Origin: Chlorocebus sabaeus
Lineage: Eukaryota; Chordata; Mammalia; Primates; Cercopithecidae
Direction: 5' to 3'
Length of the DNA: 64,000 nt
NCBI RefSeq assembly: GCF_047675955.1
Contig: NC_132914.1
Location: forward strand, 130,000,663 to 130,064,662
Shown: piece by piece, positions 40,260 to 51,064 of the stretch
How the letters are laid out: the number at the start of each line of letters is the position of its first letter
Position numbering within the stretch: position 1 is the first letter of the stretch
The notes under the pieces: generated by a model
Told to the model about the DNA's origin: nothing
The model's database searches: none
The model's input: the letters and a program-made list of their open reading frames with translations, nothing else
Made by a program: the position numbers and the translations under genes

Positions 40260-40429
40260 TGCTACTATTTCTTAAGGCAATGGGGTGGAGGGGAGGGGGG
40301 AAAAGCTCCTCTTCAATTTGAGTAAAGTCAGATGATTTATTTCCTTCTATACTGCCCGGAAAGCTATTAAAGGGTTATAAAGAGCTATGTTCATGTCATT
40401 TAAAAGACAATTCAAAATAATCCACGACG

Positions 40430-40558
40430 ACGGGTGTGGCTGCTCACAACTGTAGTCCCAGCACTTAGGGAGGCTGGGGTGGGAGAATCGCTTGAGGCCA
40501 GGAGTTCCACATCAGCCTGGGCAATACAGCAACACACCCAGTCTCTTAAAAAAAAAAT
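40430..40558 (+). repeat. Alu left-monomer fragment
   Basis: ACGGGTGTGGCTGCTCACAAC to CAGTCTCTTAAAAAAAAA; single-arm element. Confidence 0.7.
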
Positions 40559-40564
40559 CCATGA

Positions 40565-40765
40565 GTCACCTGTAAATGGCTTACACTGTCCCAGTGACAA
40601 TAAACTCCAACCTCTTACCAATCCAGCACCTGCCTACACCAACATCCTTACCTCCATCGCTTTCCCCCTGTGCCAGTACACTCCAGCCACATTCTCCGCC
40701 TTAAAACGCCAAACTTTCTCCGCCCTCAGGATCTTCAAACTTTCTGCCTGAGACGTGTTTTTCTC
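40565..40765. repeat. L2 fossil
   Basis: Resembles the L2 3' end: CAATAAACTCCAACCTCTTACC, CCTGCCTACACCAACATCC, CACTCCAGCCACATTCTCC, CCTCAGGATCTTC. Confidence 0.55.
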
Positions 40766-41149
40766 ACAATTTTGGCTGGCTTGTTTCTCGTCATAGAGGC
40801 CTTAGCACAGAAGTCGCCCGCCCCCGAGACTCCCACACACCAACCACCGCCCGGTACCCTCTCGGTGGCGACCTTGGGCGTCCCTGTGCTAGGTGAGCTC
40901 GGCGGGGGCAGGGACCCAGGCCCACAATGACCAGGACCCGCCACACGACTGACATTCGTCGGGTTCATACCCGTGACAACGCCCGGCCCCACTCGCTCTG
41001 GGCACCTGGAATGGAGACAAGTCCGCCAGCGACAAAGGCAAACAAGGAAGTGCTCGGACTCCTGAAACCCTGGCTTCCCACGAACCACCCGACACCAAGT
41101 CACGCTTGTCAGCTGCAAAGGGCCAGACTAAAGGCACAAGCACTGCCCG

Positions 41150-42030
41150 AGTGGCGGCAGTGGACAGCTTCAGGACATGCCGCGCTCGTCAGGCGCAGAC
41201 AAGCATTCAGGAGGGCTCGCGGGCACCGGCACGTACAGAGTCACCTCCGCTGCAGCTGAAGCGGGGCGCCCAGGCCCGAGGCCACCGCAGCGAGGAGGGG
41301 GCGACTGGAACGGGGCCGTCCCGCAACGCTGCAGGGACGGGCCCAGGCCCCGCCGCCCCACGCCCAGCCTCCGCCGCCGCCCCTTGGGCCTCCCCGGCCC
41401 AAGCACGGCGGGAACCAGAGCCCCGAGGCGCCGCGGCCCCCACGCCTCTCACCCTGCGGCTGCTGCAGCCAAGGAGGCCGCCCGGCCCGGATGCTCCGGC
41501 AGAGACGTGGCCGTGCGGGGGGCGGGGCGAGCGGTGCAGCGGCCTCGGGTCCCCGGAAACAGCCTGCACGCGCCGCCTTCGTTCCGGAACAGAGACTGTC
41601 CTCCTCTTCTGCCAGCGGCCACCCCAGAGCCAGGGACGCTCTGGCCGCAGGGTCCGGATCGAGCTCACCTCGGAATGTCCTGAGGCTGGCTTCAGAAAGT
41701 GACCTTAAGAGTTTGCGGACCTTTCCCTAGTAGAAACGCAACTTCCGGACGTGCAGGACCAACTCCTTCAGGAAGCTGAACTGAGCTTCCGGCGGAAGTG
41801 GCGTGGCCGGGGCTCGGCGGGGGCGCGGCCGTCCTCGGTGTGGGCGTGACTTCCCCGCCCGCCCTACGCGGGTCCCCGCCCCAACCCCGCACCTCCACCC
41901 GGCCGGCGCCCTTTGCGCTTCAGGTGCCAGTTCAAGGGCGACGCTGCTTGCGACCCTGTTTGCTTCCCCTTTAAAAGGCAAAGCTGGACGGCGCGGGGCG
42001 CGGGGCGCTGGGGAACGGATTTCCACCTTC
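41150..42030. promoter_or_regulatory. GOLGA3: CpG island and likely GOLGA3 promoter
   Basis: Dense CpG and high GC for about 0.9 kb, ending abruptly at an L1 piece. ETS-type motifs cluster at 41739-41748 (ACTTCCGGAC) and 41786-41798 (CTTCCGGCGGAAG, a palindromic pair); GC-box-like GGGGCGGGGC occurs near 41520. No TATA box was seen. Candidate minus-strand exon-1 donors are CCGAG|GTGAGC (exon edge 41668) and CGCAGG|GTGAGA (edge about 41452). The transcription start is likely between 41670 and 41800, but this is inference. Long open frames across the island are composition artefacts. Confidence 0.8.
41668..41790 (-). other. GOLGA3: Candidate non-coding first exon of GOLGA3
   Basis: A CpG-island segment that ends at a good donor (CATTCCGAG|GTGAGC) and begins near the ETS motif cluster. 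It would splice about 4 kb to the acceptor at 37690. The boundaries are inferred, and an alternative donor at about 41452 would give a longer exon. Confidence 0.45.
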
Positions 42031-42131
42031 CCTCGTCCGCCAGGCCGCTCTTCCAGCTGTGAGGAAGGAGGCGGCCTGTGATGTTGCGCTCATCTCTGCG
42101 GATTTTGGAATACGCTTCTGTCTACGAACCT

Positions 42132-42512
42132 TTCTGGGATTTTGATGGGAACTGCTGCAGATCATTTGGGGAGCACGGGCATCGCTGACTCGGTCCTTCA
42201 TCTGCATCCCTGGTGGCTTCTCCATTTATTTAGGTCTTTTGATTTCTTCCACCAGCATTTCGTAATTTCAGCATACAGATTCTGCACCTTTGAAGTGTAT
42301 AGTATTTCACGTCAAGCAACTGTGACACTGCGTTTTTGACATCGTTTTCCACGTGTTCACTGTTGGTCTACACAAACGTGATGAATTCTATCTTTATTTT
42401 GTTATCCTGAGACCTCGCTGAACTCATTAGTTTGAGGGTTTATTTGATGTTTTGCAGTTGACTGTTGTAAAATCCTTGTATTTTTTACATGGGTCATGAT
42501 ATTATCTGCAAA
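42132..42512 (-). mobile_element. L1 ORF2 fragment, reverse orientation (inverted 5' piece)
   Basis: Resembles reverse-complement L1 ORF2: TTTTGATGGGAACTGCTGCA, CATTTATTTAGGTCTTTTG, ATCCTGAGACCTCGCTGAAC, TCATGATATTATCTGCAAATGC. It is joined head-on to a forward-oriented L1 piece at about 42512. The frame is destroyed. Confidence 0.8.
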
Positions 42513-42701
42513 TGCAAATTCTAACTCAAAATGATCACAGACTGAGGCGTAAAATGTATGAATGAAACTATACAACTTTTAGAAGAAAACAGAATTTCTG
42601 ACATCTAGAGCTTGGGAAAGAGTTCCTAGATCTGACAAGAAAGCACAATTCACAAAAGAAGTTGATAGCGTAAACTTCATGAAAAAATTAGAAACTTTTC
42701 A

Positions 42702-42990
42702 CCAGACGCGGTGGCTCGCGCCTGTAATCCCAACACTTTGGGAGGCCGAGGCGGGCGGATCACCTGAGGTCAGGAGTTCAGACCAGCCAAGCCAAATGGT
42801 AAAACCCATCTCTACTAAAAATAATTAGCTGGGCGTGGTGGCGAGCGCCTGTAATCCCAGCTACTTAGGAGGCTGAGGCAGAAGAATGGCGAGAACCCAG
42901 GGGGTGGAGCTTGCAGTGAGCCAAGATCGTGCCACAGCACTCCAGCCTGGGCGACAGAGCGAGACTCCGTCTCAAAAAAAAAAAAGAAAA
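42702..42990 (+). repeat. Alu inside L1
   Basis: CAGACGCGGTGGCTCGCGCC to CTCAAAAAAAAAAAAG. Confidence 0.92.
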
Positions 42991-42998
42991 AAGAAAAA

Positions 42999-43296
42999 GG
43001 CCAGGCACGCTGGCTCACGCCTTGTAATCCCAGCACTTTGAGAGACTGAGGCAGGTGGATCACAAGGTTAACAGATGGAGACTATCCTGGCCAACATGGT
43101 GAAACCCCAGCTCTACGAAAAATACAAAAAAATTAGCTCGGTGTGGTGGTGCGTGCCTCTAGTCCCAGCTACTTGGGAGGTCGAGGCAGGAGGATCACTT
43201 GAACCTGGGAGGCAGAAGTTGCAGTGAGCTGAGATCGTGCCACTGCACTCCAGCCTGGGTGACAGAGCAAGACTGTCTCAAAACAAACAAACAAAC
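42999..43296 (+). repeat. Alu inside L1
   Basis: GGCCAGGCACGCTGGCTCACG to an AACAAACAAACAAAC tail; tandem with the previous Alu. Confidence 0.92.
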
Positions 43297-43442
43297 CTTA
43301 TGAGAAAGACCACATTAAGAGGATGAAAAGATGAGTTACAGACTGAGAAAATATTTTCAAACCACGTTTGTTGAAGGACTAGTAGCTAGAATATATAAAG
43401 AACTCTCAAAACTTGACAGAAAAAAAATAAACAAACAATTAT

Positions 43443-43732
43443 TCTGGGCACAATGGCTCATGCCTGTAATCTCAGCACTTTGGGAGGCCAAGGCGGGCAA
43501 ATCACTTGAGGCCAGGAGTTTGAGACCAGCCTGGCCAACATGGAGAAACCCTGTCTCTACTAAAAATATAAAAATTAGCCGGGTGTGGTGGCGCACGCCT
43601 GTAATGCCAGCTACTTGGGTGGCTGAGGCACAAAAATTGCTTCAACCTGGGAGGTGGAGGTTGCAGTGAGCTGAGATCATGAGATCATGTCACTGCACTC
43701 CAGCCTGGGTGACAGAATGAGACTCCATCTCC

Positions 43733-43733
<1 letters not shown>
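43443..43733 (+). repeat. Alu inside L1
   Basis: CTGGGCACAATGGCTCATG to CTCCATCTCC; a short GAGATCAT duplication occurs at 43671-43688. Confidence 0.92.

Positions 43734-43764
<31 letters not shown>
43734..43764. repeat. (CA)n microsatellite
   Basis: About 15 CA dinucleotides replacing the Alu A-tail; likely length-polymorphic. Confidence 0.95.
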
Positions 43765-43765
<1 letters not shown>

Positions 43766-43876
43766 GACAAGCAAAAAACATGAAAAGACATTTCACTAAA
43801 AGGATATATGAGTGGCAAATAAGCTTGTGACCAAGTTCAGCGTCACTAGCCATTACAGAAATGCACATTATGTTGA

Positions 43877-44183
43877 GGTCAGGTGCAGAAGCTCACGCCT
43901 GTAATTCCAGCACTTTGGGAGGCCAAGGCAGGTGGATCACCTGAGGTCAGGAGTTTGAGACCAGCCTGACCAATATGGTGAAATCCCATTTCTACTAAAA
44001 ATACAAAACTTAGCTGGGCATGGTGGCAGGTACCTGTAATACCAACTACGTGGGAGGCTGAGGCAGGGGAATCGCTTGAACCTGGGAGGTGGAGGCTGCA
44101 GTGAGCTGGGATCATACCACTGCATTCCAGCCTGGGTGACAGTAAGACTCTGTCTCAAAAAAAAAAAAAAAAAAAAAAAAAAA
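43877..44183 (+). repeat. Alu inside L1
   Basis: AGGTGCAGAAGCTCACGCC to an A26 tail. Confidence 0.92.
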
Positions 44184-44865
44184 GGCCGCCTTGGGATATT
44201 AGTATACACCTGTTAGAACAGCTGAAGTAATATACAGCAGTGGCAATATGGAATGCTGGGAGTAATGTAGTTCAGAGTAATCTCTCAAATAATACACAGC
44301 AGTGGCAATATGAAATGCTGGGAATAATCTAGTTTGGGGTAACTAATCTCTCCTACATTGCTGATAGAAACAGCAATAGTGCACCCACTCTGGAATACAG
44401 TTGGGCAGTTTCTTTAAAAAGTAAAGTTTTATGACCCAGCAACTGGGCTCCTAGACATTCAGAGAAATAAACTTATGTCCACACAGAAGCCTGTACGTTA
44501 CTGACCCCAAACTGGAAACAACCAAAATGTCCTCTGAGGCGGTTAAACCAACCATGGCTACCCATGCCATAGACACCACTCAGCAAGAAAAAGGAGCTGA
44601 CCACTGATGTGCGCAATAACTCGGATGAAGCTCAAAGGCATTACACCCAGGGAGGAAAGCATCTCCAAAGGTCTACACTGCACGAACTGTATGACATGTC
44701 CACTTACATCACAAAATGACAGAATCACAGAGTGGTTGTGGGGGTCAGATGACTATAAAGGGGTAGACGGAGAGAGATTTTTGTGGTGACGGAACTATTC
44801 TGTATTTTGTGACCGTGGTTACGTAAGTGTCCTCGGGTGATAAAACGACAGAATGAAGAAAACAC

Positions 44866-45421
44866 TCCACCAAGCTTAGTTTCCTGGTTTTTGTATTACA
44901 CTATCCTAAGGTGTAGCCAATGGGAGAAATCGGGAAAACATTTAATTAGCCTAAGATCCAGTATTTGATAGCACAATAGGGTGAATATAGTTAATAATAG
45001 TGTATTGTATATTTTCAAATAACAAAAAGAATGGAACTGGAATGTTCCTAACAAAGAAATGGTACAGGCTTGAGGTGATGGATACCCCAGTTACTGGGAG
45101 TTGATTGTTATACATTGTATGTCTGTATTAAAACATCCAGGCCGGGCGCAGTGGCTCAAGCCTGTAATCCCAGCACTTTGGGAGGCCGAGACGGGCGGAT
45201 CACGAGGTCAGGAGATCGAGACCATCCTGGCTAACCCGGTGAAACCCCGTCTCTACTAAAAAAATACAAAAAACTAGCCGGGCGAGGTGGCGGGCGCCTG
45301 TAGTCCCAGCTACTCGGGAGGCTGAGGCAGGAGAATGGCGTGAACCCGGGAGGCGGAGCTTGCAGTGAGCAGAGATCCGGTCACTGCACTCCAGCCTGGG
45401 CGACAGAGCGAGACTCCGTCT

Positions 45422-45459
<38 letters not shown>

Positions 45460-45535
45460 AGGTACCCCATAAATATATACACTTTTTATGTACCCACAAT
45501 AATTTAAAATTTTAAACATTAGCAAGCAAAATGGG
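44866..45535 (+). mobile_element. L1 3' end, forward, split by AluY
   Basis: Typical L1 3' UTR phrases: GATAGCACAATAGGGTGAATA, TAGTTAATAATAGTGTATTG, GAGGTGATGGATACCCC. After the Alu comes GTACCCCATAAATATATAC. It could be a second insertion or the continuation of the preceding L1. Confidence 0.75.
45141..45456 (+). mobile_element. AluY (cercopithecid YR-type)
   Basis: GGCCGGGCGCAGTGGCTCAAGCC to an A33 tail. It contains AAACTAGCCGGGCGAGGTGG and GAGATCCGGTCACTGC. It is young, with a TCCAGG...ATCCAGG repeat at its borders. Confidence 0.94.
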
Positions 45536-45629
45536 ACAAATGCTCAATTTAAATACAGGCAGAAACAATGAATCTAATTATATATTAAATTGATGGCACA
45601 GTGTGGGAAAAATGCTAATCTAAGTAAAA

Positions 45630-46120
45630 TTCTTAACAGCTTTATTAAGGTACAATTTATATGCAATAAAATATACCCGTGTTGTGTATGCAGTTCAGCA
45701 ACTGTAGTAAATGTGCAGAGCTGTGCACCCATCACTCCGACCCAGTTTCCGGATACTTCCGTTACCTCAGAGGGATCCTTCTTGCATTCACTCCCCATCC
45801 CCTCCAGCTAGCCCAACAACCACTCAGCCACCTTCTGTCTTTATGAATGTGCCTCTTCTGGACATTTCATATAAATGGGATCATATCGTATGTGGCTTTC
45901 TGGGACACCTTTTCAGTTAGCGTGGTGTGTTTAAGGTCCCTCCACACTGAGCACGTTTCCTCGCTGCACGATACTTCAGTGTCCGGCTACACCCATGTGT
46001 CTGTCCATGCATCAGCCGATGGACCCACGGAGGTGCCTTACGCGAGCCCAGCACTATGCTGCGTGCGGGGAGTCCCTGCTTTGGTCCAGCTTCATGTTTG
46101 TGTGGAGACCTTCAGAGGGC
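45630..46120 (-). mobile_element. L1 3' UTR fragment, reverse orientation
   Basis: Reverse complement of an old L1 3' end: AACAGCTTTATTAAGGTAC, GAGCTGTGCACCCATCAC, CTTCTGGACATTTCATATAA, TGGGATCATATCGTATGTGG. Diverged. Confidence 0.78.
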
Positions 46121-46194
46121 GTTAACTGATGAAAAGAAAATAAAGCTGGATGGAGTGTTTGAGCCAGAGGGGCTGCCATCTACATGGGGCCGTG

Positions 46195-46310
46195 GTTCCT
46201 GTTGATTGTGGCCTACTGTGTGCAGGTACTATTCTAGGCGCTGTCTCAAGTCCCTGCTCTTACAGAACATATATTCTAGTGGGGACCAGACAACAAGCAC
46301 AGAAGGTGAC
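46195..46310. repeat. Ancient interspersed repeat, family not assigned
   Basis: CTACTGTGTGCAGGTACTATTC, TAGGCGCTGTCTCAAG and CATATATTCTAGTGGGG resemble the same old repeat type as at 37820. Confidence 0.45.
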
Positions 46311-46428
46311 AGGAAGAGTCAAGAAGAGACAGAGGCAACCCTGGGGAGGCTCGCTGCTATTTCAGGTCGATGGTTGAGGGAGAACCTCTCAGGAAAATGT
46401 GAGCCAACAAAGTAAGAAACAGAGTTGC

Positions 46429-46732
46429 TGGGCGCGGCGGTTCACACCTGGAATCCCAGCACTGTGGGCTGTGGAGGCGGGCAGATCGCTTGAACTCAGG
46501 AGTTCAAGACCAGCCTGGCCAGCATGGTGAAACCCGTCTCTACTAAAAATGGGAAAATTAGCTGGGCGTGGTGGTGTGCACCTGTAGTCCCAGCTACTCA
46601 GGAGGCTGAGGTGGGAGGATCATCTGAGCCCAGGAGGTGGAGGCTGCAGTGAGCTGAGATTGCGCCACTGCCCTCCAGCCTGGACAACAGAGCAAGACCC
46701 TGTCTGAAAAAAATAAAAAATAAAAAAAAGGT
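46429..46732 (+). repeat. Alu, full length
   Basis: GCTGGGCGCGGCGGTTCACACC to an A-rich patterned tail. Confidence 0.92.
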
Positions 46733-47171
46733 AAAAGAAAGAAAAGGAATCATGCAGGTACTGGTGGGAACAGTGTCCCAGGAGAGGGAAAGGCAAGGAG
46801 AGCGAGTACTCAAAGGCATCTCTGAGGAAGTAATATTTGAGCTGAACTTGCGTGACAAGGAGGACCCAGGCACGCACAGATCTGGGAGAAAAGCATCGAG
46901 GTGAGGGGGCAACAATCAGAGCCACAAGAAGCCCCTGAAGAGAAGCCTGGGGCACTGAGGAGCCAGCAGGGATGACTCCTAGGGGTTGGCCTGAGCCACA
47001 GTGAGGCCATACCACCTTCTGACAGTGGAGAGGGCAGGTCTGTGGGGTGCACCTGGTGGGCCTGGGGTCCCCGCTGGAAACAGCTCTCTCTGACAACATG
47101 AATCTGGGATGTTTGAACACTTCCTGAAGTTTGACCCTTCCTGAAAACAAAAACCAATGGGAAGAGTGTGG

Positions 47172-47760
47172 GGGGGGGGGGGTGAGCTTCCTGTGGCTGC
47201 TCTAAGAAGTTACCACCAACTTTGCTGCTTAAACTAGACTTACTCTCTTGCAGTTCTGGAGCTCGGAAGTCCAAAATGGAGGGGCAGGCAGGGCTGGTTC
47301 CTTCTGGAGGCCCTTGCAGGGAGATCTGTTTTCTTTTCTGTTTCGACATCCTGCCCTCCTCTCCCACTGAAGGCCCTTGCTCCCCCTGCAAAGCGCATCC
47401 CTCCCGCCTCTTCTCTGTCGCCAAGCCCCTGGCCTCTGCTGTCACCAAGCCTCCTCTCCCTGCCTCCTGCCTTTCATTTCTTGCTTCCCTCTTTGATCTG
47501 CCCGCCTCAGCCTCCCAAAGTGCTGGGATTCCAGGCGTGAGCCGCCGCGCCCGGCCTCTTGCTTCCTCCTTACGACGACTCCTGCAATTGCACACGGGGC
47601 CCGCAGGATAATCCAGGATCCTCCGCTCATCTCGAGGTCCTTGATTCCACCATATCTGCAAAGCCCCTTTTACTGTGCAAGACTCAAGTGATCAGATACA
47701 GACATCCATGGTGGCGGGATAGGCGGACATGGCTCAGCCCACCACAGGGTGTCAACAGTA
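47172..47760 (+). mobile_element. MaLR LTR (MLT1-type), diverged, with Alu fragment inside
   Basis: Phrases of an MLT1-like LTR: GAAGTTACCACCAACTTTGC, CAGTTCTGGAGCTCGGAAGTC, TTCCTTCTGGAGGCCC, AGGATAATCCAGGATCCTCC. No internal proviral genes are present. A minus-strand open frame through it is not a gene. Confidence 0.65.
47497..47559 (-). repeat. Alu end fragment
   Basis: Only the promoter end of an Alu (ATCTGCCCGCCTCAGCCTCC to CGCGCCCGGCC), about 62 bp, embedded in the LTR between CTCTTTG and CTCTTGC. Confidence 0.85.
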
Positions 47761-47839
47761 TCCAGCATGTGGGGTTTGCCAAACAACAAACAAAACCACC
47801 CCATTTTTACAAAACCCCGTGGCGTGCAAGGTTTCATGG

Positions 47840-48250
47840 CAGAGTGTTACAGCATGTTCAAGTCCTAAATCCCAGGACCTGAGGTGACTGTATCTGCAGA
47901 CATGGAACACGTCATGAATTTGTGTGTCATGCCTGCACACGGGCCATGCGAATCTTCTCTGTATCCAGTTTTAGTATGTGTGGTCTTTAAAGAGATGATT
48001 AAGATAAAATGAGGCCACTGGGGCGGGCCCTAATCCAATAGGACTGGTGTCCTCGCAGGAAGAGATTAGGGCACAGACACGCATGAAGAGAAGACGATGT
48101 GAGGACTCAAGGAGAAGACACTGTCCACAAGCCAAGGAGACAGACCAAAGAGGAACCGGCCCCTCTGACACCCTGATCTCAGAGTTCCAGGCCCCAGAAC
48201 TGTGAGAAAATACTTTCTGTTGTTTAAGCCGCCTGTTCTGCGGCGTTTTG
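47840..48250 (+). mobile_element. MaLR LTR (MLT1/MST-type), split by a U6 pseudogene
   Basis: Left piece: GTTCAAGTCCTAAATCCCAG, GAGGTGACTGTATCTGCAGA. Right piece: TCTTTAAAGAGATGATTAAG, GGGCGGGCCCTAATCCAATA, GACTGGTGTCCTCGCAGG, CCCCAGAACTGTGAGAAAAT, TTCTGTTGTTTAAGCCGCC. Solo and diverged, with no coding part. Confidence 0.75.
47903..47982 (-). pseudogene. U6 snRNA pseudogene, 5'-truncated
   Basis: The reverse complement reads ACACATACTAAAACTGGA, then TACAGAGAAGATTCGCATGG, CCCGTGTGCAGGCATGACAC, ACAAATTCATGACGTGTTCC. It corresponds to spliceosomal U6 from the ACATATACTAAAATTGGAAC segment to the 3' end, including the (A)CAGAGA(A) box. The first ~18 nt are missing, as is the GAACGA stretch before the ACAGAGA box, and there are several substitutions. 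It is not expected to function. It interrupts a MaLR LTR. Confidence 0.85.
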
Positions 48251-48302
48251 ATCCAGCAGCCGGAGTGGACCCACATTCAAGGCCACCACTGGGCGAGGCG
48301 TG

Positions 48303-48455
48303 GCTCACAAATGCAGGCTCCCAGCACAGCACACAGCCCTCACAATGTCAGGCTCCCAGCACAGCAAACGGCACTCACAATGCCAGGCTCCCAGCACAGC
48401 GCAAGGCTCTTACAATGCCAGGTTCCCAGCACAGTGCACAGCCCTCACTCCTGGT
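48303..48455. repeat. 35-bp minisatellite, 4 copies
   Basis: AATGCCAGGCTCCCAGCACAG with variable inner part; GGCTCC starts at 48316, 48351, 48386 and (as GGTTCC) 48421. Confidence 0.92.
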
Positions 48456-51064
48456 CTAATGGCCTTCAACATTCTCTCCTGCGTCCATCCCTTCCACACA
48501 CATGCACAACCAAGTGTCTGCTCTGTGTAAGGAACACAGATAAAAGACCCCACCATCTAGACTCACCGCCTCAGGAGACAACCACAAAAAATGAGCAACA
48601 GAGGAAGGAGCGACTGTGCCGTGGGAAAGATTTCAAGCCCAGGGGACGGCTCATCAGGACCTTCACCGTTTGGCAGCCAACTAATCACCCAGGGATCAGG
48701 GGGTGCCGCCCTGGGGCCAAACATTTCAGACAAATAAACAACAGCGGGCAGACAGGCAAGATCCCTGCTCTATTTTTCTGAGGGGGGGAGACAAATGGTA
48801 AACAGATGTTTCCTGTCTGATAGTGACAGGTGCTGGGGGGGAACCAGACTGGCTGGCGGGGTGGGGGCAGCCCTGCAGGAGTCGGGCTGAGCTGGAACCT
48901 GAATGAGGAGAGGCTGCAGGAGGGGGAGAGGCCGGCACCTGGGGCTGGTTGTGGGAAGGAGCTGGCTGGATGGAGAAGCAGAGGAACACCCCAGGGGCTC
49001 CAGGAGGAGCAGGTAGGGAGAAGAGGTTTTTCTGACGGGTGGAGGCAGGGGTTATATGTGCTGGGCCTTCCAGGACCATGAGATGGTTATTCATTACCAT
49101 GTAACAAACCACTCCAAATGCAGTGGTTTAAACAACTGCTTGTTTCTCATGAGTATATGCTGGCTGCCTGGTGCAGCACTGTGCTGGTGTTTAACAATCT
49201 TCTCTCCAGAAGAAAACAAAAGCAATTAAAAACCACCCTGATTTGAAGCATTTACCAATTTCCACAGTGCAAACACTCCTTCCAGGGCCCATTCCCACCA
49301 GGCCAAGTGGTAAGGCTGGAAGGGACGCCCTTCCACACCGGCCCCAGAAGCACACAGCCTCGGGCGGCAGTAACAGGCAGGTGCGGTGAACTAACTAGAA
49401 AGTGGTGCATCCTGAGCACTCATTGCCTTTGTTTTCAGTGTAACTTAATTCTAAGTGTAGAGGATGCTTGAACAACGGCATCTACCAGTTAGCAGCACTA
49501 GGCATTCCTGGAGGTGGCTCCCGCGAAGATCACCTGGCTCCGTCCTGCTGCCCGTCTGGTCAGTGCGCAGGTCTGCAGAGCTAGGCTGCACTCTGCACGT
49601 GGCCGTCCGTCCTCAGGGAGGCAAGACCCGGCCTCTCCACACAGCTGCGTCCGAAGGCGCAGGACCAGGCGTGCACACCAAAGCAGAGCCCACGTGGAGG
49701 CAGAGGGCAGGGACGGCCCCGGGGACAGCCTTCTGGTTTCCGCATCAAGCCAGGCGGGAGGGACGATCCACTCCCAGCTTCCTAAATCCCCTCGTTCTCA
49801 TGCTTTCCTTGCCTTCCCAGTGCAGGGCTCCCAGCGACCTAGTGGCCCTGGCAGTGACACTGGGGCCTCTTCAGGGAGGCAGCTGCAGCTGCCTCAGGGC
49901 CAGCATTGCTCTGCTCTCTCCAGGCTGCCAACCTCAAGCTGGGGGGGCTGTCACCAGGAACCCCTGGCTGGCAGAAGCCCCTTCCAAACTCAGCTGCCTC
50001 TCTGCTTTGGCCACATACCTGGGGTGAAGGCCGCGCTGTGCTGGGAGCAGCCCCTGGACCCCTGGCTCTCTCGCACCTGGGCCCAATCTCTCCCATCCTG
50101 CTGGCCCTGAGATCATTAAGATGACTTAAAGCAGATTTAAAACAGCCTTTGTAGCTGCCCTAGGGAGGAGGATTGGCCTGAATCCCCCAGTCTGTTTTAA
50201 GCCAATCTGCCCGGACTTCCTGCCTGCAGTCGAGAGCCCTCACAGAGGCCATCTCAGGGAGGTCTCACTGGGGTGGATGGGCTCACCTAGAACCTGAGGC
50301 CCCCTTCCCTGGCTTGGAGCCTGGTCAGCACACGGAGGGGTGGGCAGGGCTGACCCCTGCTTCTGAGGGGCACCAGGGAGCACAGCGGGAGCCGCAGGTG
50401 AGGAGCACGTGGGGCAACGGTCCGTGGGGCGACAGTCCGTGGGGCCAGCGGGCAGCTGCAGCCCTGCCCTGGGTTTGTTCCAAGGCTGGGCCCAGGAGCC
50501 AGGCAGAAGCAGTGGGATCTGCAGCGGCTGCCAGGCTGTCCTCCAGAAAGCCTGTGGATGACCCAAGCAGCCACCCCATGAGGACAGCAGGGCTCCAAAA
50601 CAACCACAGTGCGTCAGTCTTGCTGGGTGGGATGGCTGGGTCTTGAGGACAAGGAAGTACAGAAGCTCATGAAAACACGGGATGAGTTCACGGCCACCTG
50701 CCTCCATAAAACACGGCTCCTTACCACACCCGGGGGATAACTGCCCTGGTCCCAAGGCCTCCTCCCTCACATCAGAGCCAAACCCAAGCTCTGTTCCGAC
50801 TGCTCCAGGCAGAAACGCCCTTCGCAGTGGGCCAGGAAATGGACTTCTCTGAAGGACTGAGGAAGCAGGAGTGAGTCCCTAGGACACCTGGAGCCCTGAG
50901 GCTCTCTGAGCTGCCCTGCCCTTCCTGAGGAAAGCTCTGCATCCTCTACAGGGTGAGTGTTCTTGTTTCTACTTTTTGGAGATGGGAAGGGGTAGAGTGA
51001 ATATCTAAGAATATCTAAGACACAGACACAGGGCAGCCCCAGCCGACTTCATGGGTGAATGCCA
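48456..51064. other. Intergenic DNA between GOLGA3 and CHFR, mostly unique
   Basis: Includes an LTR-like phrase (TTCATTACCATGTAACAAACC, near 49090-49150). From 49460 to 50800 it is GC-rich, with long open frames on both strands but no recognisable protein, codon-like pattern or splice structure. I call no gene here. Confidence 0.45.

Larger units (their letters stand above)
42513..44865 (+). mobile_element. L1 3' part (ORF2 end and 3' UTR), forward, broken by four Alus
   Basis: Pieces at 42513-42700, 43297-43442, 43764-43876 and 44184-44865 read in order: ORF2 C-terminal region (AACTTTTAGAAGAAAACAG, CTTCATGAAAAAATTAGAAAC), AATATATAAAGAACTCTCAAA, then the GACCCAGCAACTGGGCTCCTAG and AAACTGGAAACAACCAAAATG section. 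A ~64-bp stretch (CACAGCAGTGGCAATATG) is tandemly duplicated at about 44230-44350. No intact frame remains. Confidence 0.82.

Noticed and set aside
41106..41702. 198- and 168-codon plus-strand and 153-codon minus-strand frames in the CpG island
   Set aside because: GC-rich, stop-poor composition; the frames overlap on both strands and show no recognisable protein.
46810..47661. 283-codon minus-strand open frame
   Set aside because: Runs through a decayed MaLR LTR and an Alu fragment; no protein similarity seen.
47903..47982. Functional U6 gene
   Set aside because: It lacks the 5' end and has internal losses and substitutions; no TATA or proximal element was recognised upstream.
49464..50770. 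Overlapping long frames on both strands as an unknown intergenic gene
   Set aside because: No start context, splice pattern or family features, and open on both strands because of GC content. Kept only as a question.
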